Below, in pieces: positions 42,955 through 52,569 of a stretch of DNA of 64,000 nt. A program made the translations under genes and the position numbers. Each line of letters begins with the position of its first letter. Position 1 is the stretch's first letter. A model generated the notes under the pieces. The model was given only the letters and a program-made list of their open reading frames with translations, did not search any database and had not been told where the DNA came from. The DNA is from Ardenticatenaceae bacterium (GTDB lineage Bacteria; Chloroflexota; Anaerolineae; Promineifilales; Promineifilaceae), in the NCBI GenBank assembly GCA_020634565.1, contig JACKBN010000012.1, forward strand, positions 62,001 through 126,000, written 5' to 3'.

Positions 42955-43875
42955 ATGTTTCGTAGAATCTCAGGTTTAGTGTTGTTGCTCATTGGTTTGA
43001 TTGGGGTGCTGCTGAGCATTGGCGGTATTGTGTACAGTGGCCGCGCGGTGGATGCTGTGGTGAAGATTCTTGATGACACGCTGGGTTTGACGGGAGACAG
43101 CCTGGCCACCGTAGAAGATACCCTGGATTTGGCCCGCGGTACCATTAACGATGTGAATGCCAGTTTGGTGACGGTGGAAGAAACGGCCGATTCCCTGGCC
43201 AAAACCATCGCCGATACGCAGCCGTTGCTGGATGAGGTGGCTCAAATTGCCGGGGAAGATGCCCCGAACAGCATCGAGTCAGTGCAGGACGCAATTCCCG
43301 CTGTGGCGGAAGTTGCTGGTGTGATTGACAGTACGCTCCTAACGCTAAATGATTTTAAGATTGAGGAAGATATTTTAGGGTTTCAGCTCAATTACGATCT
43401 AGGCGTTAATTATGCGCCCACCGTGCCTTTTGATGAGACGGTGGCTGGTTTGGGTACCAGTCTGGATGGCTTCCCTGACCGACTGCGCGAGTTGGAGCCC
43501 AGCCTGACGGCGGCTAACGAGAATTTGGGTTCGGTCTCTGAAAATATTTATGCGGTTTCGGATGATTTGGCGGTGATAAACGGCCGTGTTGCCGAAGTGG
43601 ATCCGCTTTTGGGGCAATACGTGGGCATTGTGCAGCAGATCAATGGCACACTCACCGAGACGCGCGCCACCGTTCAGGCTCAGTCGGGCAATATCAAGCT
43701 AGCATTGCAGCTCGTTTTTGCCTGGTTAGGCTTCCTCCAATTTTCGCTGCTTTATCTGGGTTGGGATTTGATGACCCGCAAGGTGCTGGATGAGGAAGCA
43801 ATCGAAGAAGCCGTAGAAGAGGCAATGGAAGAAATTGAAGAACGGGAAGCGCAGGAAAAAGCGCAAAACGAATGA
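42955..43875 (+). CDS. Two-TM helical protein B of a tandem pair, unknown function
   Basis: This 306-residue paralogue of the preceding gene opens with MFRRISGLVLLLIGLIGVLLSIG and has a C-terminal membrane segment near residues 255-275. The central block GFQLNYDLGVNYAPTVPFDETV matches protein A. It differs by an acidic C-terminal tail of about 25 residues (EEAIEEAVEEAMEEIEERE), which would be cytoplasmic if both termini are inside. A clear GGAGGAAGAGG ribosome site precedes ATG 42955. The pair may form a hetero-oligomer at the membrane; this is inference. Confidence 0.75.
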   Translation: MFRRISGLVLLLIGLIGVLLSIGGIVYSGRAVDAVVKILDDTLGLTGDSLATVEDTLDLARGTINDVNASLVTVEETADSLAKTIADTQPLLDEVAQIAGEDAPNSIESVQDAIPAVAEVAGVIDSTLLTLNDFKIEEDILGFQLNYDLGVNYAPTVPFDETVAGLGTSLDGFPDRLRELEPSLTAANENLGSVSENIYAVSDDLAVINGRVAEVDPLLGQYVGIVQQINGTLTETRATVQAQSGNIKLALQLVFAWLGFLQFSLLYLGWDLMTRKVLDEEAIEEAVEEAMEEIEEREAQEKAQNE

Positions 43876-43949
43876 GTAAAAAGTGATAACTGGCGAAAAA
43901 TGGGTGAAAAGTAGGTAGACTTTCATTGCTTGCTTTTCACTTTTTACAG
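43875..43949. repeat. AAGTGAAAAG-word inverted repeat
   Basis: AAAAAGTGATAACTGGCG words pair with CTTTTCACTTTTTAC. It begins at the stop codon of protein B. Confidence 0.65.
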
Positions 43950-43971
43950 TCAGGATTCATGCAGATTGGAC

Positions 43972-44023
43972 CAATTTTCGGGCAAATTTTGCAAATGACC
44001 CTCGACTAAAATTGGTCCAATCT
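43972..44023. repeat. GATTGGACCAATT inverted repeat
   Basis: AGATTGGACCAATTTT pairs with AAAATTGGTCCAATCT. It directly follows the previous repeat, so two families are stacked here. Confidence 0.75.
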
Positions 44024-44092
44024 TTCGGACAACAGCGTAACACCTGATTGTTAACTATTTTTACGATTGGCTATTTGTTAGGGGAGATGTGT

Positions 44093-46693
44093 ATGCGGCG
44101 ATTGTGGTTTGTTTGCTTTGTTGTGGCTGGACTGATGCTGCTGATGGCTTGCGGCGAGGCGGCGGAATCACCAACAAGCGGCGCGACTTTACAATCTGCC
44201 ACCGCTGACAGCGCCTTACAACCTACTCCCACATTGGCGTCTGGCTTGCCCACGCTGCCCCCGCCAACACCAGCCGCCGACAACGCAACAACTGACGAGA
44301 GCGAAACGGCCGTTCTCATCCCCACTGTTACGCCCCTACCCACCGTCACCCCGTTGCCTTCACTCACGCCATCCCCCGCGCCGCAAATGAGGCTGACGCT
44401 GGCGGAAACGCAACTGCACAATGGGGATTATGCCGCCGCCGTGGCCAATCTGGAGTCGGCCAAGCAAATCCAGGAAAACTACACGGCCTCGCAGCAGATG
44501 TTTTTGCTGTACCATTTGGGGGTTGCCTATCAGGGAGACGGCCGTTTCCCCGAAGCCATCGCCGCGTTTGAAGATTTAGAAGCCCAATTCCCCGATTCCG
44601 TGCCAACCGATGTCTATTTGCGTCTAGGCCAACTGCACGCCACGGTGGGGGATGGCGCGAGCGCCATTGCCGCTTACCAATTTTACCTGGGGCAAAATCC
44701 CGACATGGCGGCGTACGTGGAGCCAATGCTGGCCGACGTTTATGCGGCCAACGGCGAAATCTCTACGGTGGTGGCGGCTTACGAAGCGGCCGTTGCCGCT
44801 CCGGCTCAGCGATTGAAAGAGATTGCCAACCGGCAGACCCTGGCCCAGTTTTATGTGGAAAACGGCCGTTTCCAGGAAGCCATCACCCAATACGACGCCG
44901 TTCGCGATCTCGCCTTTACCGAATTTACCAAAGGGCAAATGAACTATTTGGCGGGCATGGCTTATCTGGCCATGGAAGATACGGAGTCGGCATACGGCCG
45001 TTTCCGCATCGGCATCACCCAATACCCTCGCGCCTATGAAAGTTATCTTGGTTTGGTGCAGTTGGTGGACGCGGGCGTGATTGTGGATGAGTACCAGCGC
45101 GGCCTCGTCAACTTCAATGCCCAATCGTACCAACCCGCCATTGCGGCCTTTGAGCGGGCCATCGCCATCCGCCCCGATGAGTATCCCGCTGACGCCCATC
45201 TGTACATCGCCTGGAGCTATGAAGCGTTAGGCAATCCAGCTGAAGCGGCTGCCGCCTTAACCACCTACGCCGGTTTGGCACCGGCCTCTGGCCTGTTTGA
45301 GCAGGCGAATCTGGCCAGCCGCGCTGGTGACGCTAACGCGGCGTTGCAGCTTTATCTCGATTACCTGGCGTTGTTCCCCGATGGTGCCGAAGCGCCCGTG
45401 GCGGCGTGGCGTGCCGCGGGGTTGGCGGAAGATTTGGGGGATGTGGCCACGGCCGTTTCCCTCTACACGCAGCTGGGCACAGACTATCCTACGTTTGAAG
45501 ATGCGGCGGAAGGGCTGTTCCTGGCTGGCTGGCTGGCAGAGCAAGCGGGGGATGAGCTAACGGCCGTTTCTGCCTGGCATCAGCTCATCCAAAGTTACCC
45601 GCAAACGGAGTACGGTGGTGCGGGGATGGTTTGGTTGCAGCGCACCTTGCCGGAATACACGCCAGCACCCACCGCCACGCCTGACCCCGATGTGACGCCT
45701 GCTGCTGATGAAACGCCGGTGGCAACGGCTGTTGCTGCACCCGATCCTGACGAAGTAACGGCAGACGTAGCGCAGCTGCTGCGCACCAATCGGCGGCTCG
45801 ATTATTACTGGCTGCGGGCGGAAGATATGGCAGTGGAGCAGGAGCCATTTGCCAGCGACGCGCGTTTCTTCCCACCGACGCCCTTCGAGCAAGAGGCGTT
45901 GCAGCAGGAAGCCGAAGTGTGGCTGCGGGATTGGCTGTTGCTGGGGGAGGATACGGCCGTAAATCAGTTCGACGCCAGTTTAACCAGCGACCAGCGGTTC
46001 ATCATCGGCCAAAAGTTGTGGGACGCGGGCCTGTTTGAGGCGGCCAAAGCGGAGTTTGAGAATTTGCGAACGGCCGTAGCGGATGATGCGCTGCTCAGCT
46101 ATCAGTTGGCGCTCTACTTCCGCGAGATTGGCCTTTACCGCTCCTCGATTTTGGCGGCGGTGAGCGTGCTGAACTTGTCGGGCCAGACGGTGTTTGAAGC
46201 GCCCAAATTCATCGGGCAGTTGGCCTATCCCACCTATTACGCCGATCTTGTTGTGCCGCTGGCAGAGCGTTATGGCTACGATCCGCGCTTGCAGTTTAGC
46301 CTGGTGCGGCAGGAAAGTCTGTTCGAGAGCTTTGCCCGTTCTGGCGCCGCCGCGCAGGGACTCAGCCAGGTCATCCCTGACACCGGCGCTTACATCGCCA
46401 ACTTGCTCAGCTGGCCCAATTTTGTGAATGAAGATTTGTACAAACCATACGTGGGGCTAAATTTTGGTGCGTTTTATCTGAGCCAGCAGCTTAGAAATTT
46501 TGACGACTACGCGCATGCGGCTTTAGCTGCCTACAATGGCGGCCCCGGCAACGCCGCTCGCTGGTACGATCAGGCTGGTGGTGATTTGGATCTGTTTGTG
46601 GAAGTTGTCAATTTCCCAGAGACGCGCCTTTACATTGAGCGTATTTTCGTGGGCTTTGTCGTTTACGATTATCTGTACACTAATGGCGAATGA
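44093..46693 (+). CDS. TPR-containing lytic transglycosylase lipoprotein (Slt70-like)
   Basis: This 866-residue protein starts at ATG 44093 behind GGGGAG. The signal peptide ends in LLMAC, followed by a Thr/Pro linker. From residue 105 to about 520 it is a solenoid of TPR-like helix pairs (HNGDYAAAVANLESA, GDGRFPEAIAAFEDLEAQFP, GNPAEAAAALTTY). The C-terminal 170 residues are an SLT domain: DPRLQFSLVRQESLFESFARSGAAAQGLSQVIPDTG split at its usual sites, with the catalytic Glu in RQES, and AALAAYNGGPGNAARWY. It would cleave glycan strands to 1,6-anhydro products. Its TGA overlaps the next ATG by four bases. Confidence 0.9.
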   Translation: MRRLWFVCFVVAGLMLLMACGEAAESPTSGATLQSATADSALQPTPTLASGLPTLPPPTPAADNATTDESETAVLIPTVTPLPTVTPLPSLTPSPAPQMRLTLAETQLHNGDYAAAVANLESAKQIQENYTASQQMFLLYHLGVAYQGDGRFPEAIAAFEDLEAQFPDSVPTDVYLRLGQLHATVGDGASAIAAYQFYLGQNPDMAAYVEPMLADVYAANGEISTVVAAYEAAVAAPAQRLKEIANRQTLAQFYVENGRFQEAITQYDAVRDLAFTEFTKGQMNYLAGMAYLAMEDTESAYGRFRIGITQYPRAYESYLGLVQLVDAGVIVDEYQRGLVNFNAQSYQPAIAAFERAIAIRPDEYPADAHLYIAWSYEALGNPAEAAAALTTYAGLAPASGLFEQANLASRAGDANAALQLYLDYLALFPDGAEAPVAAWRAAGLAEDLGDVATAVSLYTQLGTDYPTFEDAAEGLFLAGWLAEQAGDELTAVSAWHQLIQSYPQTEYGGAGMVWLQRTLPEYTPAPTATPDPDVTPAADETPVATAVAAPDPDEVTADVAQLLRTNRRLDYYWLRAEDMAVEQEPFASDARFFPPTPFEQEALQQEAEVWLRDWLLLGEDTAVNQFDASLTSDQRFIIGQKLWDAGLFEAAKAEFENLRTAVADDALLSYQLALYFREIGLYRSSILAAVSVLNLSGQTVFEAPKFIGQLAYPTYYADLVVPLAERYGYDPRLQFSLVRQESLFESFARSGAAAQGLSQVIPDTGAYIANLLSWPNFVNEDLYKPYVGLNFGAFYLSQQLRNFDDYAHAALAAYNGGPGNAARWYDQAGGDLDLFVEVVNFPETRLYIERIFVGFVVYDYLYTNGE

Positions 46694-47151
46694 AAAGAAA
46701 AAAGATAGCTACCCTTGTCATCCTTGCCCTTTTTGTCGCCCTGATTATCTGGTTAGCCGTCGTATTCACAATACCCACATCAGATTTTGCAGTCGGTAGC
46801 ACTTTTGCGGAGGCGTTGATCTACAACGAGATTGATTCTGCAAAAAGGTATTCTTCACCTGAAATCTGGTCCGCATTGGAGTCGTGGCCCAATAAACACA
46901 ATGCCATTTCACAAGATTGCAAGGCACCCTCGGACTTGGATTTGGGAATCTGGAGCATTAGCGGTGGGTACACAGAAAATGAAATCACGCGCAGCTACGT
47001 GATTGGCCGTGAATGTCCAGATGAATTTTATACCGTTACAATTGATGATATGACTCTAAGAAAGGTTGATAATCGGTGGCGAGTAATTTCTTTAGTGAGT
47101 TATTGTGAATCGACTGTTAACTCTGCCGAGATTTGCCTGGGATTTGATTGA
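46690..47151 (+). CDS. Small membrane-anchored protein coupled to the transglycosylase
   Basis: This 153-residue protein starts at ATG 46690, overlapping the SLT gene stop (ATGA). An N-terminal membrane anchor (IATLVILALFVALIIWLAVVF) is followed by an outer domain resembling small NTF2-like or DUF4878-type modules: GSTFAEALIYNEIDSAKRYSSPEIWSALESW in sequence, then DDMTLRKVDNRWRVISL. Four cysteines occur in the outer part. It may assist the transglycosylase, judged only by translational coupling. Family not recognised with confidence. Confidence 0.7.
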   Translation: MKRKKIATLVILALFVALIIWLAVVFTIPTSDFAVGSTFAEALIYNEIDSAKRYSSPEIWSALESWPNKHNAISQDCKAPSDLDLGIWSISGGYTENEITRSYVIGRECPDEFYTVTIDDMTLRKVDNRWRVISLVSYCESTVNSAEICLGFD

Positions 47152-47178
47152 ATTTAGATTTTTCCTACGATAAGAACC

Positions 47179-49728
47179 ATGTCATTTGAGTGGCAGACAG
47201 AGGAAGATAGCCGTTGGGATGAGGACGTTGCCCCTCCCGAACCCCCAAAACGAGCGCGGCGGCGCTGGTCGTGGTGGCTGCTGCTGGGTGTGGTGTTGGT
47301 GGGTACGGCCGTTTTTCTCGCATACCGCCAACTCAATCAGCGCGTAGAAACCGCCACCGAAAATGTGGAAGCGGATCTACTGGCCAGCTATGCCGTCTTG
47401 CAGCGCGCCGCCCAAAGCAGAGACGAAAACCTGTTTGGCAGTTTGATCTCCGGCCGGGATGATGAATGGTCGCAGGCGCAGCGTGATTTGCTGAATGCCG
47501 GTTTGCTGTTTGACCGCTCCGGGTTTGGGCTGGAATGGATGCCGCAGGTGGCCGAAACGGCCGTTATTAGCCAAACATTCTCCCCCGAACTCACCGCCGC
47601 CGAACTGACCACCGTGCAAAATTACGGCCTGGACATTGGCAACGGCCTCACACAAACGGTGCAGCTAGCCCGCACCGATGTGTACCGCCTCGGCGCAGAC
47701 CGCTGGCTGTACGCGCCGCCAGAACCAGAATTTTGGGGTGAGACGCAAACAGTGGAGGGGCAACTGCTCAGCGTGGATTACCCTGCTCGGGACGAGGCGA
47801 TTGTGCAGCGACTGGCGGCCGATTTGGAGGCGAAGCTGGTGCAGGTGTGTAACACCGAAGGGTATGAATGCCCGCCAGACGCGCGCGTGCGGATTGACTT
47901 TTCATCAAAGCCCAACAGTCTGCGGCAGACGACTACCCTGTTTTTCCCGACGAGTGGGGCGGCGGATTTCTCAAGGACCATTTGGCGGGGCGATGACATT
48001 ATTGTTTTGCCTACGCCGACGCTTGTTGGGATGCCGCTGGATGAGACGGGCTACGGGGCAATTTTTCGGGGTTACGCCTCCAGTGTGCTAACGATTGCCA
48101 TCAATGAATTGGTCGGTTGGAACTTGGAGAACAACCTAGCGATGTACCGGGCCATTCTTGAGCGACAGCTTTATGAGTTAGGGATTGGTAATTGGCCTTT
48201 GGCGGATACGGCCGTTTTGTTCTCAGATGATTATTACAGCCCTGGCTTCAGGACTTTTGAGCTTTCTCTTTTCTGGAATAATCCTTTCCCAGCAGCTTCC
48301 CTAGAATTTGATAATAACCCACTCCCCTATATTTTGGTTGATTTTTTGTTAAGCGAACTGAATTTGGGAACGGCCGATATTGCCAAAGCATTGGTTTTAT
48401 CCAAAGAGGAAAGATTCATTGATTGGTTGAATGGTGTGTCTGGCTTAACCTGGACCGAGGCCATATTCAGCGATGCTTTTCGCAACTATATTTCTCGCTG
48501 GCAAGCTTCGCCCAGGGTGCTGCCAGAGCCGGAGGATGGCTTGCTGCTGCTTTGCCAGAATCCGTTGCTGGCCACGCAGGGGATGTACTATTTTGATGAC
48601 TCGCTAACCGAGCCGCTGTTGCTGGAGTCGTTGCCATATGATGAGCTGCGACATTTTATAGGCTTGCCCGGTGGAGATGGTCTGGCGGTGATGGCGCAAG
48701 AAAGTGCCACCGGCCAGCCGGAAACCTATTTGCTTTTTAACGGCACAGAGCGGGTGGATGTGGATTGGTCAGTGGTGGAGGGGGTGACGTCCAGACCGCC
48801 GCTGGCTGTGCCGACGATGGTGCTGGGAAACGGCCGTTATCTGCTTTGGACGATTACGCGTGATTATGCCAACGGCAACTTTTTTGTCGTGACGGATGTG
48901 GACGCGTGCCAGGCGGGCTCTGGCTGCGGCGCGAATCCAGTGGGTGGCTATCCAACCTGGTCGCCCAGCGCGGAGCAGCTCATCACCCTGTCCATCATTG
49001 ACCCGTGGTGGACAGAAGGGATGAGTGACGGCATGATGCTGCTGCGGACTGAGCCAACGGCTACGGCGATCAATTCTCCAGGTTTTGGCGCTTCTGTCTT
49101 TTGGTTGGACGAGACGCGGTTTGGTTACCTGACGCAGTACCAAAATGGGCTACAGCAGCTTGTGCTCTCGGATGTGACACTGAGCGGCCCGCGTGTTTTG
49201 CTGACCAATCTCTCTTTGCTGGCAGATGAGCCGCCCCCTGGGGACAGGCCTGCCCGTTTTTCTTTTCAGTTTGTGCAGCCGTTGCCTAACAGTCCGTCTG
49301 TTCTGGCCTTGCTGGTGCGAGGCCAGGCCAATGGGCAGACATCGGGCCATCTTTATTTTTACGATTACGAAATGGAAACGGTGGTTGGGTATGTGTTGCT
49401 GGAAAACTGGCGCAATGCGCAGGTTGAGGGATATCGTTTTTCGCCAGACGGCCGTTTCCTGTTCATCACCTATGCCAATCCAGACGAAACGGCCGTAAAC
49501 CTCACCATTTACGATACCCACGAGTCGCGCGTCTTCCATACGCGGCTGGACGGGGATTCTGCCTTGCCGCGCCATTTTTATGCCAGTTGGTCGCCAGATG
49601 GGGCGTGGCTGGCCATGCCCGAGATGGGCTACATTCGCCTGTGGCACAATGGCCGAGATGAAAGATTGCTCAACTTTGAAGGCCTGGGCTGTACAAATGC
49701 GGCTTGGGTGGCTAGGATGGAACCGTGA
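47179..49728 (+). CDS. Paralogue 1 of a three-gene unknown family (TM + helical domain + propeller)
   Basis: This 849-residue protein has a short acidic cytoplasmic tail (MSFEWQTEEDSRWDED), an Arg patch and a membrane segment (WSWWLLLGVVLVGTAVFLAY, residues 30-50). The outer part starts with a conserved block on ENVEADLLASYAVLQRAA, then an alpha/beta region with LPTPTLVGMPLDETGYGAIFRGYASSVLTIAINELVG split over it. This resembles MA-clan metallopeptidase-like domains in Chloroflexota, but no HExxH is present. The last 350 residues look like a propeller (ASWSPDGAWLAMPEMGYIRLW). It is the most diverged of the three copies. Function unknown. Confidence 0.75.
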   Translation: MSFEWQTEEDSRWDEDVAPPEPPKRARRRWSWWLLLGVVLVGTAVFLAYRQLNQRVETATENVEADLLASYAVLQRAAQSRDENLFGSLISGRDDEWSQAQRDLLNAGLLFDRSGFGLEWMPQVAETAVISQTFSPELTAAELTTVQNYGLDIGNGLTQTVQLARTDVYRLGADRWLYAPPEPEFWGETQTVEGQLLSVDYPARDEAIVQRLAADLEAKLVQVCNTEGYECPPDARVRIDFSSKPNSLRQTTTLFFPTSGAADFSRTIWRGDDIIVLPTPTLVGMPLDETGYGAIFRGYASSVLTIAINELVGWNLENNLAMYRAILERQLYELGIGNWPLADTAVLFSDDYYSPGFRTFELSLFWNNPFPAASLEFDNNPLPYILVDFLLSELNLGTADIAKALVLSKEERFIDWLNGVSGLTWTEAIFSDAFRNYISRWQASPRVLPEPEDGLLLLCQNPLLATQGMYYFDDSLTEPLLLESLPYDELRHFIGLPGGDGLAVMAQESATGQPETYLLFNGTERVDVDWSVVEGVTSRPPLAVPTMVLGNGRYLLWTITRDYANGNFFVVTDVDACQAGSGCGANPVGGYPTWSPSAEQLITLSIIDPWWTEGMSDGMMLLRTEPTATAINSPGFGASVFWLDETRFGYLTQYQNGLQQLVLSDVTLSGPRVLLTNLSLLADEPPPGDRPARFSFQFVQPLPNSPSVLALLVRGQANGQTSGHLYFYDYEMETVVGYVLLENWRNAQVEGYRFSPDGRFLFITYANPDETAVNLTIYDTHESRVFHTRLDGDSALPRHFYASWSPDGAWLAMPEMGYIRLWHNGRDERLLNFEGLGCTNAAWVARMEP

Positions 49729-49867
49729 TTCAACGGTCAGCGTACAGAGCATAGTGAGACAGTTATCGATAGTTTGTGTAAAACTGTTGGGTGCCTAAAG
49801 CGCACCAGGCTGTTGGTTGTAATTGCTAACTATCATTTCTTGTTTAGAACTTACGCAGTTATCCGAA

Positions 49868-49929
49868 AGATTGGACCAACTTATTTATAGAGCGTACAGA
49901 CTACTTTCAACTGAAATGGGTCCAATCTT
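49868..49929. repeat. GATTGGACCAATT inverted repeat
   Basis: AGATTGGACCAACTT pairs imperfectly with AAATGGGTCCAATCT. It lies between paralogues 1 and 2. Confidence 0.7.
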
Positions 49930-49962
49930 AAGTCCTGTTATTTCGTAAATTGGGGTTTCTAA

Positions 49963-52512
49963 ATGTCCTTCGAGTGGCGCACAGACGAAGATGATAATTG
50001 GCCGGAAGAAAGAGAGGTTGTCGAGTCGCCGGTTGTCCAGTCATCCTTTTGGCAGCGGCGCTGGCGCTTTTTGCTGATGGCGCTGGTGGGCTTGCTGGGC
50101 GTCTGGCTGGTGGTGCAGTGGCAGATTGACCAGCGTGTTCATGCGACAACCAACAACATAGAAACCGAGATTTTGGCCACGCATAATTTTGTGCTGCAAA
50201 CGGCCGTTTCCCAAGATCAATCCCTCTTCCAAGCCAATTTATCGGGCCGTAACCCGGACTGGACTGCCTTGCAAGGAACGCTGCTGAACGAGGGGCTGCT
50301 GCTAAACCGACCGATGTTGGGTTGGCAGCATGAACCCTCAGCCGACCGGCTGACGACAGAAGAAGTTACCTTTGTGCTGGACCCGGATTTGCAGGGCGCG
50401 ACATTACTTTACCCCCAAACTTATGCCATCCAAACAGGGGCACAGGTTACGGAAACGGTGGTTTTGCAGCAAACGGCCGTTTACCGGGCCGGTACCAGTC
50501 GTTGGTTGTATTCCCCGCCGCTGGACGAGTTTTGGGGCGACTGGACCACCTGGACGGGTGATACCCTCACGCTAGCTTATCCCCAACGAGATGAAGAGAC
50601 GGCCACACGGCTGGGCGCAGATTTGGATGCCTTGTTGGGGCAGATGTGCCGCGATCTGGCCGATTTAGGCTGTGGTGCGGATTTTCGCATTCATTTGCGC
50701 CTGGGCGATGATCCAGAATTGTGGCTGGCGCTCGACGATATCGAAACACTGCTAACAGCGGATCTGCGCCTGGAGCTACCTACGCCCACGCTGGTGGGTC
50801 TGCCCACGGATGAGGCCAGCTATCAAGCGCTTTTTCGGGCGTATGGGGTCCAGGTGGCAACGGCCGTTCTGGCTCATCAGATCGACTACGAATGCTGTGC
50901 TCATCAGCTTTTCTTCCGGGCCTTGCGCGATTACCAGCTGGATCAGCTTGGTTTGCAGCCGTGGCCCCTGACGCCAGCCATGTTCCAGCAGATGCTGGAC
51001 TTTGGGTTTGACGGCAATCTTTTTAGCCATTGGACACGCCGCTGGGAGGAAGCGCCGCCGCAGTTCCTCCAGGTGTGGCGCATTGAAGACCCCGATCCGA
51101 TCTGGCAGCAGGTGTACATGCTGGTGGAATTTTTGGCGGGAGAAGAAACGGCCGTTTCACCCACAGAAATGATGCGCTTGATGAACCGGAACAGCTACAA
51201 CGGCTGGTTAGCCAATGTTCTAGGCCGCGGGTACGATTCTTCTACCTTCCAAAGACGCTTACTTACCTACATTTATTCCCAATCGCTGACGGGACAGCAG
51301 GCAGGGCCGCCTATCCCGCTGCCCCAAGGGGCCATTACGCTCGTTTGCCCATCCTATGAAGATGGCCCTACCAGTCACGTTTACAGCTACAATTTGGTCG
51401 GAAACACCTGGACAGAGCGTTTTCGGGATGCATTTGCCGACGTTGATGGCAATTTGAACATTTCCACCATAGATGGTGAACATTTTATTGTTTCTCAATA
51501 CCGCTTTGAGAATGGTATGACCCATTGGAAATATTATTTAGCTACCTCAGACGCTATTGTTGCGCTGGAAGAAACCGAGTTTGTGGCTGAGAACGAGCAT
51601 TGGTTGAGTTATTCCTGGGTGGATGAGGATGCCAAATTTTTGCTTCGTCGTGAATCTATCGAAGGCGAAATCGACCTGCGTTTGCGCCAAACGTCGTGTG
51701 CCACAGGCGATTGCCCTACTGTTCAGCTTGATGGCTATCCGGCATTTGCCCCCGGTAAGGCGCATTTGCTCGTCGAAGGCGCTCCTGACGAACGGATATA
51801 CGCGTTGCCTGACGTGCTTTTACCGCTTCTGCAAAACTTGTATTTGATGACGCCAGAGGGTACAGAACGACAGTATGTGGGGCAGGGCGGTGAACCTTTT
51901 TGGCTTAATGATACCGTCTATGGTTTTGCCCAGATGGTTGACGAAGGATGGGAATTGGTAACGGCCGTTCTTAACCAAAACCAGCCCCGTTACCTGCTTA
52001 ACCAAACTGAATTTTTAGACGCCATACCGGCCTCAGAGCGCCCAGTTAGCCTCCGCCCACCGTTTGTTCTGCCTAACCCTGCCAATCCGCAGGAGTTAAT
52101 ACTTCTTCTGCGGGATGCTGAGGCTGATTATGATTATGGTCCTGAAACGCCCAGCTATCTATTCAAGGCTGAACTCGACAGCAGCTTGTCTGAGGTGGTG
52201 CAACTGGACTTTTTGCGGGCAGAAGCGTTTACGGGCATTTTTGGCTTTGAGCCGAACGGCCGTTCCCTGGTTCATGGCAACTACAGCTTCAACGGGTCTG
52301 ACGTTACCTGGTATATCATGGATCCCCAAACGGGTGAAACGCAGCTAAGTTTCGACAGCATTGGCTCGCTGCCGACCTCGGAAGATGGTGAATGGTATGT
52401 GCAGTTAACAGATAATTATTTGCTGCTCCATGCTGTGAATTATGATTACCAGTATTTCATCCCGCACGGATATGGTGAATGCCGTCAAGTCCTCTTAGCG
52501 GCAGCAGAATAA
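49963..52512 (+). CDS. Paralogue 2 of a three-gene unknown family
   Basis: This 849-residue protein has the same plan as paralogue 1: acidic tail MSFEWRTDEDDNWPEE, membrane segment (FLLMALVGLLGVWLVVQW), the block THNFVLQTAVSQDQSLF, then EGLLLNRPMLGWQ and YPQTYAIQTG. A Cys-rich piece, MCRDLADLGCGADF and later YECCAHQLFFRALRDYQLDQ, is shared with paralogue 3 only. The C-terminal half is propeller-like, ending YFIPHGYGECRQV. Signal-less anchoring means the bulk is extracytoplasmic. The family appears specific to this lineage as far as I can tell; no function can be assigned. Confidence 0.75.
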   Translation: MSFEWRTDEDDNWPEEREVVESPVVQSSFWQRRWRFLLMALVGLLGVWLVVQWQIDQRVHATTNNIETEILATHNFVLQTAVSQDQSLFQANLSGRNPDWTALQGTLLNEGLLLNRPMLGWQHEPSADRLTTEEVTFVLDPDLQGATLLYPQTYAIQTGAQVTETVVLQQTAVYRAGTSRWLYSPPLDEFWGDWTTWTGDTLTLAYPQRDEETATRLGADLDALLGQMCRDLADLGCGADFRIHLRLGDDPELWLALDDIETLLTADLRLELPTPTLVGLPTDEASYQALFRAYGVQVATAVLAHQIDYECCAHQLFFRALRDYQLDQLGLQPWPLTPAMFQQMLDFGFDGNLFSHWTRRWEEAPPQFLQVWRIEDPDPIWQQVYMLVEFLAGEETAVSPTEMMRLMNRNSYNGWLANVLGRGYDSSTFQRRLLTYIYSQSLTGQQAGPPIPLPQGAITLVCPSYEDGPTSHVYSYNLVGNTWTERFRDAFADVDGNLNISTIDGEHFIVSQYRFENGMTHWKYYLATSDAIVALEETEFVAENEHWLSYSWVDEDAKFLLRRESIEGEIDLRLRQTSCATGDCPTVQLDGYPAFAPGKAHLLVEGAPDERIYALPDVLLPLLQNLYLMTPEGTERQYVGQGGEPFWLNDTVYGFAQMVDEGWELVTAVLNQNQPRYLLNQTEFLDAIPASERPVSLRPPFVLPNPANPQELILLLRDAEADYDYGPETPSYLFKAELDSSLSEVVQLDFLRAEAFTGIFGFEPNGRSLVHGNYSFNGSDVTWYIMDPQTGETQLSFDSIGSLPTSEDGEWYVQLTDNYLLLHAVNYDYQYFIPHGYGECRQVLLAAAE

Positions 52513-52569
52513 AGTGTAAAATCTATAAGATGCATCAAAAAACTAGGCACGTAAGTTTGGGGAATGCAT

